Shown: one piece after another, positions 52,323-62,697 of the stretch
Position numbering within the stretch: the first letter of the stretch is position 1
How the letters are laid out: every line of letters starts with the position of its first letter
DNA from: Candidatus Solibacter sp.
GTDB lineage: Bacteria > Acidobacteriota > Terriglobia > Bryobacterales > Bryobacteraceae
Direction of reading: 5' to 3'
Length of the DNA: 64,000 bases
NCBI GenBank assembly: GCA_013822245.1
Contig: PNKE01000059.1
Coordinates: 62,001 to 126,000 of the forward strand
Made by a program: the position numbers and the translations under genes
The notes under the pieces: generated by a model
Databases searched by the model: none
Seen by the model: only the letters and a program-made list of their open reading frames with translations
Told to the model about the DNA's origin: nothing

Positions 52323-53195
52323 CTACTCGGCCCGGCTGACCTTCGACAGACTGTAGCGCGATACCATGTACTCGCGCCAGCCTTCCGGCACGGAGAGTCC
52401 CGCGGTGAGCTTGAAGATCTGCTGCCAACTCATGGCAAGAAAAGCGACGCCGTCCTGGCGGGCCTTGAGCGCGAAGTCCTCGAGTTCGGCCTGATAGGCG
52501 CGGGCGTCGCGGTCCTCGACGTCGTACCAGAGATGGACGAGGGCGAAATTGGACCGGCCGAAGTTCTTGCGCATCACCATCAACTGGCGGATCATCTGCG
52601 CGGCGTGGATGCGGCGCGGCGCGGATTCGTTATGGCCATCCAGCGACCGCGCGATACGCATCAGACGCGGCCAGCCGTCAAGCAGATCCTTGCGGTCGGC
52701 ATAGGCGCGGGTGAGCGGCGGACGCGGTTTGAGATCGTAGGGCTCGCAGAACTTTGACTCGATGCCGTACATGAAGCCTTCGCCTTTGTCGTCAACGAGC
52801 ATGGTGTCCATCGAAGGCGCTTCCGTGCGTTTAGGCGACAGCGGAACGCGGACGTCATACCAGGCGCGCAACCGCCGCTCCTCGTCGAAGCCGAGCGCCT
52901 GGGCCAGCGATTCTGCACCGCTGCCACGCCAGGCCTCCATGAAGTTCAGGCACAACGCCATGGACGATGCGAGCGAGTAGACATGGCCGGTGGCGCAATC
53001 GGGCGGATTGAGTTCGCCGCCCGAGCCGCGCATCAGTTGCGTTCGCGCCTCGTCGGGTAGCGGGACGCGGAAGTTGTCGTTCAGGCTGACGACCTGGAGC
53101 AGAGCCTCGCCCGTCTTTTCGTCGCGGCGGGTTTCCATGCCGCGGTCCTGAGCCCATTCGAGTTGCCTTTGTTCGAGCTTGCGCCGGAGTTTCAT
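52323..53195 (-). CDS. predicted PD-(D/E)XK-type nuclease (PGN_0703-like)
   Basis: 290 residues. 'MDTMLVDDKGEGFMYGIESKFCEPYDL' at about 138-163 has the form D...(15-20)...ExK seen at the active sites of PD-(D/E)XK nucleases, and the whole resembles the PGN_0703 family of putative restriction endonucleases. 'NPPDCATGHVYSLASSMALCLNFMEAWRG' lies before it. The C-half has 'KNFGRSNFALVHLWYDVEDRDARAYQAELEDFA'. No methyltransferase or defence partner is adjacent, so its target is unknown. Family and activity are inferred from pattern only. Confidence 0.65.
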   Translation of the reverse strand: MKLRRKLEQRQLEWAQDRGMETRRDEKTGEALLQVVSLNDNFRVPLPDEARTQLMRGSGGELNPPDCATGHVYSLASSMALCLNFMEAWRGSGAESLAQALGFDEERRLRAWYDVRVPLSPKRTEAPSMDTMLVDDKGEGFMYGIESKFCEPYDLKPRPPLTRAYADRKDLLDGWPRLMRIARSLDGHNESAPRRIHAAQMIRQLMVMRKNFGRSNFALVHLWYDVEDRDARAYQAELEDFALKARQDGVAFLAMSWQQIFKLTAGLSVPEGWREYMVSRYSLSKVSRAE

Positions 53196-53515
53196 GGGTG
53201 CCGACAGTAGGGTAACAGAAAATGGCGGGAGCGGCCTCCGGAGGGCCGGCGCTCAACAATGGTACGGAGTGCAAAGCATATGATTTTGAGTGCATATGCA
53301 AATCGTGGCGCGGCTCGTCGAGCCGGGAGGCGAGTTTGAGCGTCTCTCATCGGAGAGGCGCACGAGCCGTTTCAAGGTAAGCGTCCGGCCAACGACATCT
53401 TGAGTTGCGTGGTTGCGCCGGGAGAGCATATGAAGTAGAACAGTCGCATGGTTTGGACGGAGCGGAGTTGGCTGCGTCGACGCGGCCGGCCCGGTCCGGA
53501 AACGGCACACCAGCA
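53196..53515. other. intergenic region with palindromes between divergent genes
   Basis: 320 bases without a gene. Features seen: the perfect palindrome CCTCCGGAGG near 53239-53248, paired GCATATG words (near 53276 and 53292), and the structured element 53311-53369. The sequence is less GC-rich around 53260-53300, where a promoter may lie. Confidence 0.5.
53311..53369. promoter_or_regulatory. bistable hairpin element upstream of the sugar isomerase gene
   Basis: CGGCTC (53311-53316) pairs locally with GAGCCG (53320-53325). The same CGGCTCGT (53311-53318) also pairs perfectly with ACGAGCCG (53362-53369). Between them stands GCGTCTCTC (53340-53348) with GAGAGGCGC (53353-53361), nine pairs including one G-U, loop ATCG. 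In the long-range form the second hairpin stacks directly under the outer stem. Two alternative folds sharing one strand are typical of RNA switches, but a palindromic repeat element would look similar. Confidence 0.45.
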
Positions 53516-54364
53516 ATGAAACTCGGACTCAATACACTCCTGTTCACCGCCGGATTCGACGAATCCCACCTCCCGTTGCTCGACAAGGTCAAGCAATGGG
53601 GCTTTGACGGCATCGAGATCGCGCGCTTCTCGTTTGACGGCTTCCCTGCCAGGGCGATCGGCCAGAAGGTCCGCGACGCCGGTTTGGAATGCACCTTCTG
53701 CTCGGCGCTGACCGGCGACCTGAGCCTGATCAGCGAGGACGCCTCGGTCCGCCGCCGGGCGTCGGATTTCATCCGCCAGGGCGTCGAGACCGCCGCCGAG
53801 ATCGGCTCGCCGGTCTTCGTCGGACCCTACTGCGCGCCCGTCGGCCTGCTGGTCGGCCGCCGCAAGAACGAAGACGAATGGAAGCGGGCCGTGGAAGAAC
53901 TGCGCGCCCTGGCGTCGCACTTCGAGGCATGCAAGGTCGCCCTGGCCAATGAGCCGCTGAACCGTTTCGAGACGTACTTTCTGAACACCGCCGCCGAAGC
54001 GGTGAAACTGTGCGACGAGGTCGGCAGCCCGTGGCACGGCATCCTGTTCGACACGTTCCACGCCAACATCGAAGAGAAAAACGGCGGCGACGCCCTGCGC
54101 TCGCTAGGCTCCCGCGTGAAGCATATTCACGCCTGCGAGAACGACCGCGGCGCGCCGGGCACGGGCAACGTCGGCTGGGCGGACGTCTTCGCGGCGGCCA
54201 AAGAGACCGGCTTTGACGGCTGGATGGTGATCGAGAGCTTCGGCTCGAACATCCCCGAGATCGCCGCCGCGGCCTGCATCTGGCGCGACGTGGCTGCCTC
54301 GCCCGAGGCGCTGGCTACCGAAGGCCTGGCGTTCCTGAAGAAGAACACCCAGGCGATCAACTGA
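53516..54364 (+). CDS. sugar phosphate isomerase/epimerase (xylose-isomerase-like TIM barrel)
   Basis: 282 residues from ATG 53516. It opens 'KLGLNTLLFTAGFDESHLPLLDKVKQWGFDGIEIARF' and has the metal-binding pattern of ketose 3-epimerases: Glu in 'ALANEPLNRFETYF', Asp/His in 'GILFDTFHANIEE', His in 'VKHIHACENDRG', and Glu in 'GWMVIESFG'. This is the D-tagatose/D-psicose 3-epimerase branch. Substrate unknown. It ends eight bases inside the convergent bcp gene. Confidence 0.87.
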   Translation: MKLGLNTLLFTAGFDESHLPLLDKVKQWGFDGIEIARFSFDGFPARAIGQKVRDAGLECTFCSALTGDLSLISEDASVRRRASDFIRQGVETAAEIGSPVFVGPYCAPVGLLVGRRKNEDEWKRAVEELRALASHFEACKVALANEPLNRFETYFLNTAAEAVKLCDEVGSPWHGILFDTFHANIEEKNGGDALRSLGSRVKHIHACENDRGAPGTGNVGWADVFAAAKETGFDGWMVIESFGSNIPEIAAAACIWRDVAASPEALATEGLAFLKKNTQAIN

Positions 54365-54827
54365 TCTTGTGGAGTGCGGCCAGCACATCCTCAGTGTGGC
54401 CGTTCACCTTCACCTTGCGGAAGATGGACGCGATGCTGCCATCCGGCGCGATGACGAATGTCGTCCGCTCAACGCCCATGTAGGTCTTGCCGTAGTTGGA
54501 CTTCTCCACCCAGACGCCGTACTGCTCGGCCACGGAGTGGTCTTCATCCGCCAGCAGGGTGAACGGCAGATTGAACTTCTGCTTGAACTTCGCCACCCGG
54601 TTGACCGGGTCCGGGCTGACGCCAAGGACGGCGGCGTCCACGGCCTCGATGCGCGGCATCTGTTCCCGGAAACTGCAAGCCTCTGTGGTACAGCCCGGCG
54701 TGCCCGCTTTCGGGTAGAAGTAAAGGACCACCTTCCTGCCCTTGAGCGACGACAACGACAACTTCTCGCCCGCATCGGTGAGCGCCGTGAAGTCCGGCGC
54801 CAGTGATCCAACCGTCAGTTCAGACAT
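54357..54827 (-). CDS. bcp: peroxiredoxin, bacterioferritin-comigratory-protein type
   Basis: 156 residues; a thioredoxin-fold thiol peroxidase reducing H2O2 and alkyl hydroperoxides. Peroxidatic Cys46 and resolving Cys51 in 'KAGTPGCTTEACSFRE' are spaced as in atypical two-Cys BCP proteins. 'VLGVSPDPVNRVAKFKQKFNLPFTLLADEDHSVAEQYGVW' follows. It is convergent with the epimerase, with an eight-base overlap of the 3' ends. Confidence 0.94.
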   Translation of the reverse strand: MSELTVGSLAPDFTALTDAGEKLSLSSLKGRKVVLYFYPKAGTPGCTTEACSFREQMPRIEAVDAAVLGVSPDPVNRVAKFKQKFNLPFTLLADEDHSVAEQYGVWVEKSNYGKTYMGVERTTFVIAPDGSIASIFRKVKVNGHTEDVLAALHKIS

Positions 54828-54875
54828 ATCTGATTGTATCGATGAGGACGGGATGCGGGAGTATCGCGGAGTTCG

Positions 54876-55589
54876 TCAGCGCGGCGGGAAGAGTCCGCCG
54901 GCCTGGAGGATCGCCTGGCCCTTGGGTCCGGTGAGGAAGTCAATGAACCGGCGGGCGGCGGCCTGGTTCTTTGAACCCTTCACGACGCCGCCGCTCTGGC
55001 GGATCGGTTTGTGGCCGGAGTCGGGCAAAAGGATGCCGCCTTTGTCATGGAGCATGGTCCAGGACGTGATCACCGCGTCGGCGTTGCCAGTCCGAGCAAA
55101 TTCATAGGCTTGGCGGACGTTCTCGGCCAGGACGAGCCTTGATTCAATTTGACCAAACGAACCATGGGAGCGGAGAAACTGCTCGGCGGCCATGCCGTAA
55201 GGGGCGTGTTTCGGGTTGGCTATGGCGAGCGACCTGAGGGCGTATAAGTCCTTTATCGTCTTTACCTTGCCATTGGCAGACCAGATTCCGAGCCGGCCCG
55301 TGGCGTAGTTCCTCACCGTCGCCGGGTCCAGGTGGCCAGTGGCCGTCAATTCCTGGACAAACCCTTCATTTGCAGACAGATACGCGTCGAACGGCGCGCC
55401 GTTGGCGATCTGGCGGGCCAGCATGCCACTCGATCCGAGGCTGAACCGGACCCGGAGGCGAGTGTCCCTAAGGAACGCCTCCGTGAGCTTCTTTTCCAAA
55501 GGTGCCAGATCGGCTGCCGCGGCGACGATAAGTTCTTGCGCTTGAACAGCTTGGAGGACCAGGAAGAGGATGGGAAGCAGGCGTTGCAT
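54876..55589 (-). CDS. modA: molybdate-type ABC transporter substrate-binding protein
   Basis: 237 residues from ATG 55589 with signal peptide ('QRLLPILFLVLQAVQAQE'). An earlier ATG about 50 bases upstream is possible. The fold pattern is ModA: 'LIVAAAADLAPLEKKLTEAF', 'SLGSSGMLARQIANGAPFDAYLSANEGFVQEL', 'YATGRLGIWSANG', 'ANPKHAPYGMAAEQFL', 'ENVRQAYEFARTGNADAVITSWTML'. Periplasmic oxyanion binding (molybdate or tungstate) is expected. modB and modC are not adjacent. It is divergent from dnaK. Confidence 0.85.
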   Translation of the reverse strand: MQRLLPILFLVLQAVQAQELIVAAAADLAPLEKKLTEAFLRDTRLRVRFSLGSSGMLARQIANGAPFDAYLSANEGFVQELTATGHLDPATVRNYATGRLGIWSANGKVKTIKDLYALRSLAIANPKHAPYGMAAEQFLRSHGSFGQIESRLVLAENVRQAYEFARTGNADAVITSWTMLHDKGGILLPDSGHKPIRQSGGVVKGSKNQAAARRFIDFLTGPKGQAILQAGGLFPPR

Positions 55590-55597
55590 GAGGATAG

Positions 55598-55625
55598 TTG
55601 ACAGGATCAGGCTAATATTTAATAC
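55598..55625 (+). promoter_or_regulatory. promoter candidate for dnaK-dnaJ-hspR
   Basis: A perfect TTGACA (55598-55603), 16 bases, then TAATAC (55620-55625) inside an AT-rich tract. The hairpin GCAGCAT-ga-ATGCTGC (55646-55661) follows in the leader. A HAIR-type HspR box (CTTGAGT-N7-ACTCAAG) was not found in the 110 bases before dnaK, nor a CIRCE element. Confidence 0.45.
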
Positions 55626-55703
55626 TAAGAGCAGGCGCATCTTTTGCAGCATGAATGCTGCGACGCCGCAATCTCTGGAACGAAGAAAAGGAAGCTGTCG
55701 AAA

Positions 55704-57623
<1,920 letters not shown>

Positions 57624-57644
57624 GCCTCGGCATCCGGGTGAGCC

Positions 57645-58844
57645 ATGCCCTCGACGAAGGACTATTACAAGACTCTCGGGATTAAGCGGGACGCCTCAGT
57701 GGATGACATCCGCAAGGCGTACCGCAGGCTCGCCCGGAAATACCACCCCGATCTGAACCCCGGCGACAAGGCCGCCGAGGAGCGCTTCAAGGAGATCCAG
57801 GAAGCCAACGACATCCTGGGCGACACGAAAAAGCGCAAGATGTACGACCAGTTCGGCTTCTACTCCGAACAGGGCTTCCCTGGCGCGGGCGCGCCCGGCT
57901 CTCAGGGCGGTTTCGGCTTCGGCGGCTTCGACTTCACTGACGCCTTTAGCGGAGCCGCAGGTGCTGCTGGCGGAGCCCGCGGCGGGTTCCCGGGAGCAGG
58001 CGCCGGGGCAGGAGCGGGCTCCTTCAGCGACCTGTTCAGCCAGTTCTTCGGCCGTGGCGCGGGCCAGAGCGAAGCCCCGCCGGCGCCTGAAAAGGGTACC
58101 GACCTTGAATACGCGCTGTCGATCGATTTCTGGCAATCGATTCAGGGCTCGCAGGTTCGCATCAGAATTAACCGGCTCGATGGCTGTGGCCGTTGCCGGG
58201 GAACGGGTTCCTCGGGCGGCGGATCGCAGACCTGTCCGGCGTGCAAGGGCAGCGGGAACATCAGCCAGATGGCAGGGGCGATGCGGTTTTCGCTCACCTG
58301 CCAGCGCTGCGGCGGTACTGGCCGGCTGCGGAACGCATGTCCTGAATGCCGTGGCGAAGGCAGACAGGCGAGCGAAGAGAATGTTGAGGTGAGGATTCCG
58401 GCGGGCGCGAACGATGGTTCGCGGCTCAGGGTCGGAGGCAAGGGCAACGTCGGCACGATGGGCGCGCCTTCGGGCGACCTGTTCATCACGCTGCGCGTCC
58501 AGCCGCATCCGGTTTTCCGGCGCGACGGCGACGACATCCACATCCACATCCCTGTAACGGTTTCCGAGGCCGGGCTCGGAGCGCGGGTCGAGGTGCCCAC
58601 CGTCGACGGCAAGGCGCTGCTGAAGATCCCGCAGGGGACGCAGAACGGGCAGAAATTCCGCCTGCGGGAAAAGGGCGTGCTGAACTCGCGCAAGGCGATG
58701 CGGGGCGACCAGATTGTCGAGATCGGCATCCAGTCGCCGGACATCCGCGACGAGCGGACGCGTGAACTGCTGAGGGAACTGGCCCGAGTGGACGTCAAGG
58801 ATCCGAGGGCCGAACTTTGGGACAAGGTGCAGTCGAAAGGATAG
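57645..58844 (+). CDS. dnaJ: co-chaperone DnaJ (Hsp40)
   Basis: 399 residues. J-domain at 5-70 with HPD at 34-36. A long Gly/Phe/Ala-rich linker (about 78-150). Four zinc-finger repeats [24 protein letters not shown] and CPECRGEG (about 185-245). C-terminal substrate domains with '[17 protein letters not shown]' and '[31 protein letters not shown]'. It stimulates DnaK ATPase and delivers unfolded clients. It is seven bases from hspR. Confidence 0.95.
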   Translation: MPSTKDYYKTLGIKRDASVDDIRKAYRRLARKYHPDLNPGDKAAEERFKEIQEANDILGDTKKRKMYDQFGFYSEQGFPGAGAPGSQGGFGFGGFDFTDAFSGAAGAAGGARGGFPGAGAGAGAGSFSDLFSQFFGRGAGQSEAPPAPEKGTDLEYALSIDFWQSIQGSQVRIRINRLDGCGRCRGTGSSGGGSQTCPACKGSGNISQMAGAMRFSLTCQRCGGTGRLRNACPECRGEGRQASEENVEVRIPAGANDGSRLRVGGKGNVGTMGAPSGDLFITLRVQPHPVFRRDGDDIHIHIPVTVSEAGLGARVEVPTVDGKALLKIPQGTQNGQKFRLREKGVLNSRKAMRGDQIVEIGIQSPDIRDERTRELLRELARVDVKDPRAELWDKVQSKG

Positions 58845-58850
58845 ACCGGC

Positions 58851-59252
58851 GTGGCGAGATCAAAGGCGAAGGCGGGTTACATGATCTCGGCGGTCGCCGA
58901 GAAGTACCAGATCCATCCCCAGACGCTTCGGATGTACGAGCGCGAGGGCCTGCTGCTGCCGTCACGAAGTGAGGGCAATACGCGGCTGTACACGGACGAG
59001 GATCTCCAACGGCTGGAAGTGATCCTCGAACTGACGCGTGAGTTGGGGGTGAACCTGGCCGGCGTTGAGATCATCCTCAATATGCGTGAGAAGATGGCGG
59101 CGATGCAGGTGCAGATCGAGGAGTTCGTGAAACAACTGAACGTCGAACTGCGTCGCAGCCTGGCCCATGCCGCACCGGAGCAGACCCATGCGCTGATGCG
59201 CGTCGCGCGGCCCATGGATCCGGTTGAGGGCGCCCGGCGCAAGAAGGTGTAG
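58851..59252 (+). CDS. hspR: MerR-family heat-shock repressor HspR
   Basis: 133 residues from a GTG. MerR-type winged HTH at about 10-80: 'YMISAVAEKYQIHPQTLRMYEREGLLLPSRSEGNTRLYTDEDLQRLEVI' region, then a helical dimer segment. The opening 'ISAVAEKYQIHPQTLRMYE' is close to HspR of actinobacteria, where it represses dnaK and is aided by DnaK itself. The last place in a dnaK-dnaJ operon supports the assignment, with autoregulation expected. The tail is basic (ARRKKV). Confidence 0.9.
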   Translation: MARSKAKAGYMISAVAEKYQIHPQTLRMYEREGLLLPSRSEGNTRLYTDEDLQRLEVILELTRELGVNLAGVEIILNMREKMAAMQVQIEEFVKQLNVELRRSLAHAAPEQTHALMRVARPMDPVEGARRKKV

Positions 59253-59347
59253 CCGCCGGGTTTCGGTCTTGCCGCGGATCGCCGCGGAGCAGTCCGTCGC
59301 GCGGACCGCCGCCCCGCCGGCCCTCGGATCGCTGCGATAATGCCGGG

Positions 59348-59776
59348 ATGCCGCAGCTCCTCTCCCTGGCCCTCCCGCTGGTTCCCGCTCTCCTGCTCGC
59401 CGCTACCCCCCAGGACGACATCCGCGCCGTCCTCGCCATGAAGGAGCAGGCCTGGAACAACGCCGGCATCGGCGCCTTCATGACCGCCTATCTCGACTCC
59501 CCCGAAATCACCTTCCTGGGCCGCTCCGGCATCACGCGCGGCTATGCCGCCGTCACCGAACGGTACCGGACGGCCTACTCCTCGCCCGAGAAGATGGGCA
59601 AGCTCAAATTCACCATCGACGAGGTTCGTTTGGTTACAGCGGACGCGGCTGTCGTGCTCGGCGGCTTTGCCCTGACCAGGACGAAAGAGGCCGGGGGGGA
59701 TGCCTCCGGCCGTTTCTCATTGGTTCTGATTAAAACCCCGAAGGGCTGGAAAATCGTCCACGACCACACAAGCTGA
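59348..59776 (+). CDS. secreted SnoaL/DUF4440-like protein
   Basis: 142 residues with a signal peptide (1-19, 'LSLALPLVPALLLAAT'). The mature part is an NTF2-like cone: 'DIRAVLAMKEQAWNNAGIGAFMTAYLDSPEITFLGRSGITRGYAAVTERYR', ending 'RFSLVLIKTPKGWKIVHDHTS', the usual DUF4440 close. Ligand or reaction unknown. The stop abuts the convergent alcohol dehydrogenase stop. Confidence 0.8.
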   Translation: MPQLLSLALPLVPALLLAATPQDDIRAVLAMKEQAWNNAGIGAFMTAYLDSPEITFLGRSGITRGYAAVTERYRTAYSSPEKMGKLKFTIDEVRLVTADAAVVLGGFALTRTKEAGGDASGRFSLVLIKTPKGWKIVHDHTS

Positions 59777-60940
59777 TCAGGCGGCCAGACTGCGTGTCAG
59801 GATCTCGACCACCTGCTCCGGTCCAACCTCGCCCTTCTCGCCCAGCTTGGCGAAACCGCGGCTCTGGAGCTTTTCGGCGACCAGCGCCGGCGTGCCGTCC
59901 TGGATGTTGTCATACTTCGCCAGCCGTGTCGGCAGGCCCATCGACTCGAAGAACTCCTCGGTCTTCGTGATCGCGGCTTCGATGCGTTCGGCCGGCGCGC
60001 CGGACGTGACGCCCCAGATGCGTTCGGCATACTGCAACAGCTTGGCTTCCTTCCGTGCCGACTGAACGCGGAGCAGGTGCGGCATGACGACGGCCAGCGT
60101 ACGGGCATGGTCGATGTTGTAGAGCGCCGTCAGTTCGTGGCCGATCATGTGCGTCGCCCAGTCCTGCGGCACGCCCGCGCCGATCAGACCGTTCAACGCC
60201 AGCGTGGCCGACCAAACGAACGTCGCCCGGTCGTCGTAGTTCGTTGGATCTGCCAGCGTCCGCGGACCCACCTCAATCAGCGTTTGCAGGATCGATTCGG
60301 CGAAGCGGTCCTGGATGTGCGCCTCGGCCGGGAACGTCATGTACTGCTCGCAGACGTGGCAGAAGGCATCGACAACGCCGTTGGCCACCTGGCGCGGGGG
60401 CAGCGAGAAGGTGGTTTCCGGATCGAGCACCGCGAACTTCGGATAGACGTGGACGGAACTGAATGCCCGTTTCTCGCCCGTCTCACGGCGGCTGATGACG
60501 GCGAACGTATTCGACTCCGAGCCCGTCGCCGGCAGAGTGAGGATCGACGCCAGCGGCGTGGCCGTGTTCACCGTCGCGCCCTTGTTCAGGATGTCCCAGG
60601 GTTCGCCCTCGAACGGGATGGCCGCGGCAATGAATTTCGAGCCGTCGAGCACGGACCCGCCTCCGACAGCCAGAATGAGATCGACCTTCTCCTTGCGGCC
60701 GAGTTCGACGGCCTTCATCAACGTGGCGTATTCCGGGTTCGGCTCGATGCCCCAGAACTCGATGATGGTGCGGCCAGCCAGGGCGTCGATGGTCTGCTGG
60801 TAGACGCCGTTCGCCTTGATGCTGCCGCCGCCGGCGGTCAGCAGGACACGCGCGTTGGCCGGGACTTCCCTGGCAATCGAGGCGATCTGGCCCTTGCCGA
60901 ACATGATTTTGGTTGGATTGTAGAATTCGAAGTTAAACAT
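59777..60940 (-). CDS. iron-containing alcohol dehydrogenase (YqhD/butanol dehydrogenase-like)
   Basis: 387 residues from ATG 60940 (FNFEFYNPTKIMFGKGQIASI). NAD(P)-binding 'LILAVGGGSVLDGSKFIAAA', 'TLPATGSESNTFAVISRRETGEKRAF', and metal ligands in 'NGVVDAFCHVCEQYMTF' and 'DWATHMIGHELTALYNIDHARTLAVVMPHLL' (His residues). The pattern is closest to the YqhD/BdhA branch, which reduces aldehydes with NADPH. No partner gene is adjacent. Confidence 0.9.
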   Translation of the reverse strand: MFNFEFYNPTKIMFGKGQIASIAREVPANARVLLTAGGGSIKANGVYQQTIDALAGRTIIEFWGIEPNPEYATLMKAVELGRKEKVDLILAVGGGSVLDGSKFIAAAIPFEGEPWDILNKGATVNTATPLASILTLPATGSESNTFAVISRRETGEKRAFSSVHVYPKFAVLDPETTFSLPPRQVANGVVDAFCHVCEQYMTFPAEAHIQDRFAESILQTLIEVGPRTLADPTNYDDRATFVWSATLALNGLIGAGVPQDWATHMIGHELTALYNIDHARTLAVVMPHLLRVQSARKEAKLLQYAERIWGVTSGAPAERIEAAITKTEEFFESMGLPTRLAKYDNIQDGTPALVAEKLQSRGFAKLGEKGEVGPEQVVEILTRSLAA

Positions 60941-60989
60941 GGCGGGTCTGCTTCCAATTTTATGGGATGCGGCCCGCCCCGCGCCCGCC

Positions 60990-61403
60990 TCAGCGTTTCG
61001 GCGACGCAAGCCAGTAAATCGATGCCGCGCTCAGTCCCAGAACCGTCAATCCCGCGACAGCCGTCAGCGACAGCGCGGCCGATATCTCCGTGAGCCAGGG
61101 CACGGCCAACGCCGCGCACACAACCATCAGCACGGCGGCCACCCGTTCAGCCACAATTGCAGGCCGCATCGCTGCTTCGGCGCGTTCTCTTTTTCTGCGC
61201 AGTTCCATCTTGTGCCACATCAGCCCCGCGTCCGGCGTCTCAAAATCGGCCATGCCGGTGGCGAAGGCCGCTGCCAGCGCCAGCGCCTCGCCGCAAGACT
61301 CGCAGCCGGCGATGTGCTCGCGCAACTCGCCGGTCATGTTAGCTGTGCGCACCGCCCCGATGGTTTCACTTTCCCGTTTGCAGCTCATCGATCTCTCGCT
61401 CAT
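60990..61403 (-). CDS. anti-sigma factor with zinc-binding motif
   Basis: 137 residues. 'REHIAGCESCGEAL' at about 28-41 gives H-x3-C-x2-C, the core of the zinc anti-sigma (ZAS) fold. A basic helix 'MELRRKRERAEAAM' leads to two hydrophobic segments at about 82-132 with 'ALAVPWLTEISAALSLTAVAGLTVLGL'. The start overlaps the ECF sigma stop (ATGA), the usual arrangement of a sigma and its membrane-held inhibitor. Confidence 0.82.
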   Translation of the reverse strand: MSERSMSCKRESETIGAVRTANMTGELREHIAGCESCGEALALAAAFATGMADFETPDAGLMWHKMELRRKRERAEAAMRPAIVAERVAAVLMVVCAALAVPWLTEISAALSLTAVAGLTVLGLSAASIYWLASPKR

Positions 61404-61963
61404 TTCGACCCTCCATCGAAACCCGCCTCACGCAGCAACATGGCGAGCTTCTGGCGCACCCGGTACAGCAGCGGGCGGATGCTGGCTTCTTTCAATCCCG
61501 TGATCTCAGCGATCTCGCGGTGGCTGGCGCCCTCGGCATACGCCAGCCAGACCATCTCTCGCTCCCTCGGCGCAATGGTGGAAAGCACGCGCTGCATGTC
61601 CATCGAAACCGTCGAACAGGCGTCCCGGCCATCCCCGATCTGGACCGTTTCAATCGATGTTTCCTGGCGCGCCGGGCGGCGGTAATGATCGCGGGCCAGG
61701 TTGGTCGCAACCTTATATAGATAGCTGCGGAGTTGTCCGGCGTCGAGCGGCGGCAGATTGGCCCGCAGCATACGGTAATACGCCTCCTGAAGGAGGTCGT
61801 CGGCGAGGTGCGTCTGACCGGTGATCCGGCTGAGATAGGCCTTCAGCGGGCGCGCGGTCTCGGCGTGGAACTGGCGGAACTGCTGCTCCGTCATGGCGAG
61901 TCCGCGCTCGCCGGCGGCCGCGTCATCAGCCACGGCCGCCGTTGCTGCATAAGTGCCGGTCAT
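61400..61963 (-). CDS. ECF-family RNA polymerase sigma factor
   Basis: 187 residues from ATG 61963. Region 2: 'FHAETARPLKAYLSRITGQTHLADDLLQEAYYRMLRA' and 'YLYKVATNLARDHYRR'. Region 4 HTH: 'LSTIAPREREMVWLAYAEGASHREIAEITGLKEASIRPLLYRVRQKLAMLL'. It directs polymerase to a stress or envelope regulon and is held by the adjacent anti-sigma. It is 29 bases after the membrane-protein gene, so the three probably form one operon. Confidence 0.9.
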   Translation of the reverse strand: MTGTYAATAAVADDAAAGERGLAMTEQQFRQFHAETARPLKAYLSRITGQTHLADDLLQEAYYRMLRANLPPLDAGQLRSYLYKVATNLARDHYRRPARQETSIETVQIGDGRDACSTVSMDMQRVLSTIAPREREMVWLAYAEGASHREIAEITGLKEASIRPLLYRVRQKLAMLLREAGFDGGSK

Positions 61964-61992
61964 CAGGGGATCCTCCACTTGAGACGTCCCCG

Positions 61993-62541
61993 TCAGCCGA
62001 TCTGTTCTGTCTTTTCGCCATTGATCAGGTTGAACTTGCGGCTGAGATAATACGACGCCCCGCCGCCAGCCAAAAGGCCCAATCCAGCCGTCAGCATCAG
62101 TATCCCAAACGCGTTCACGCCGGCGACCTGCTCGCGGTCGCGCCGCGCGTCGTGGAAGATCAACCATTCCTTCTGCGGATCCCCCGCAGCGGCAGCCCGT
62201 TGCGCTTGGTAGTCCGGTGTCGGCATCTGCGTGCTGACGGCCATGAAGCCTGCTCCCAGGATCACAGCCAGCATTCCGCCCTGGACGGCGTTCAGGATGC
62301 GGTTGTAGGCCATCGGCTTAGGCGTCTCAATCGCTTTGAGAATCCCCTGGGCGCCTTCGTTTTGCAGCCAGGTGACCACCTCCTGGTGGGTTCCAAACTT
62401 GTCGAGGACCTTGTTGTAGAGGTCGAACTGCAACCGCTCCGTCTTCGAGCGCTTGAAGTGCTCCAGACCTGCCTTGAGGATCGTGACGACCCCCACGATC
62501 AGGCTCACCAACACCGTCATGATTGCGAATCTTTCATCCAT
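61993..62541 (-). CDS. uncharacterised membrane protein upstream of the ECF sigma gene
   Basis: 182 residues from ATG 62541 with GGAGA six bases upstream. TM helices at about 7-22 ('IMTVLVSLIVGVVTIL'), 88-104 ('MLAVILGAGFMAVST') and 148-168 ('AFGILMLTAGLGLLAGGGASYYL'). Between TM1 and TM2 is a cytosolic-type stretch with 'FDLYNKVLDKFGTHQEVVTWLQNEG', and between TM2 and TM3 a charged loop. Similar DUF-type proteins accompany sigma factors in acidobacteria (weak inference). It could be the sensor or a target of the sigma system. Confidence 0.75.
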   Translation of the reverse strand: MDERFAIMTVLVSLIVGVVTILKAGLEHFKRSKTERLQFDLYNKVLDKFGTHQEVVTWLQNEGAQGILKAIETPKPMAYNRILNAVQGGMLAVILGAGFMAVSTQMPTPDYQAQRAAAAGDPQKEWLIFHDARRDREQVAGVNAFGILMLTAGLGLLAGGGASYYLSRKFNLINGEKTEQIG

Positions 62542-62697
62542 CTGTTGTCTCCTGGGTTCAGTCTCTGCCCCTACAACGTTGGCAGCCCAGGGAATGTGAA
62601 CCAATCGCAAACTTGCTCACCAGTAGTCGTTAATTTGTTGTCATGTGTATTAAGTATCTGTTAACTTAGAGCCAGCAGGGGGTTCGATACCATACCC

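Noticed and set aside
55590-55703. HAIR or CIRCE box before dnaK
   Set aside because: No CTTGAGT-N7-ACTCAAG or TTAGCACTC-N9-GAGTGCTAA match found; the AT-rich stretch is only weakly symmetric.
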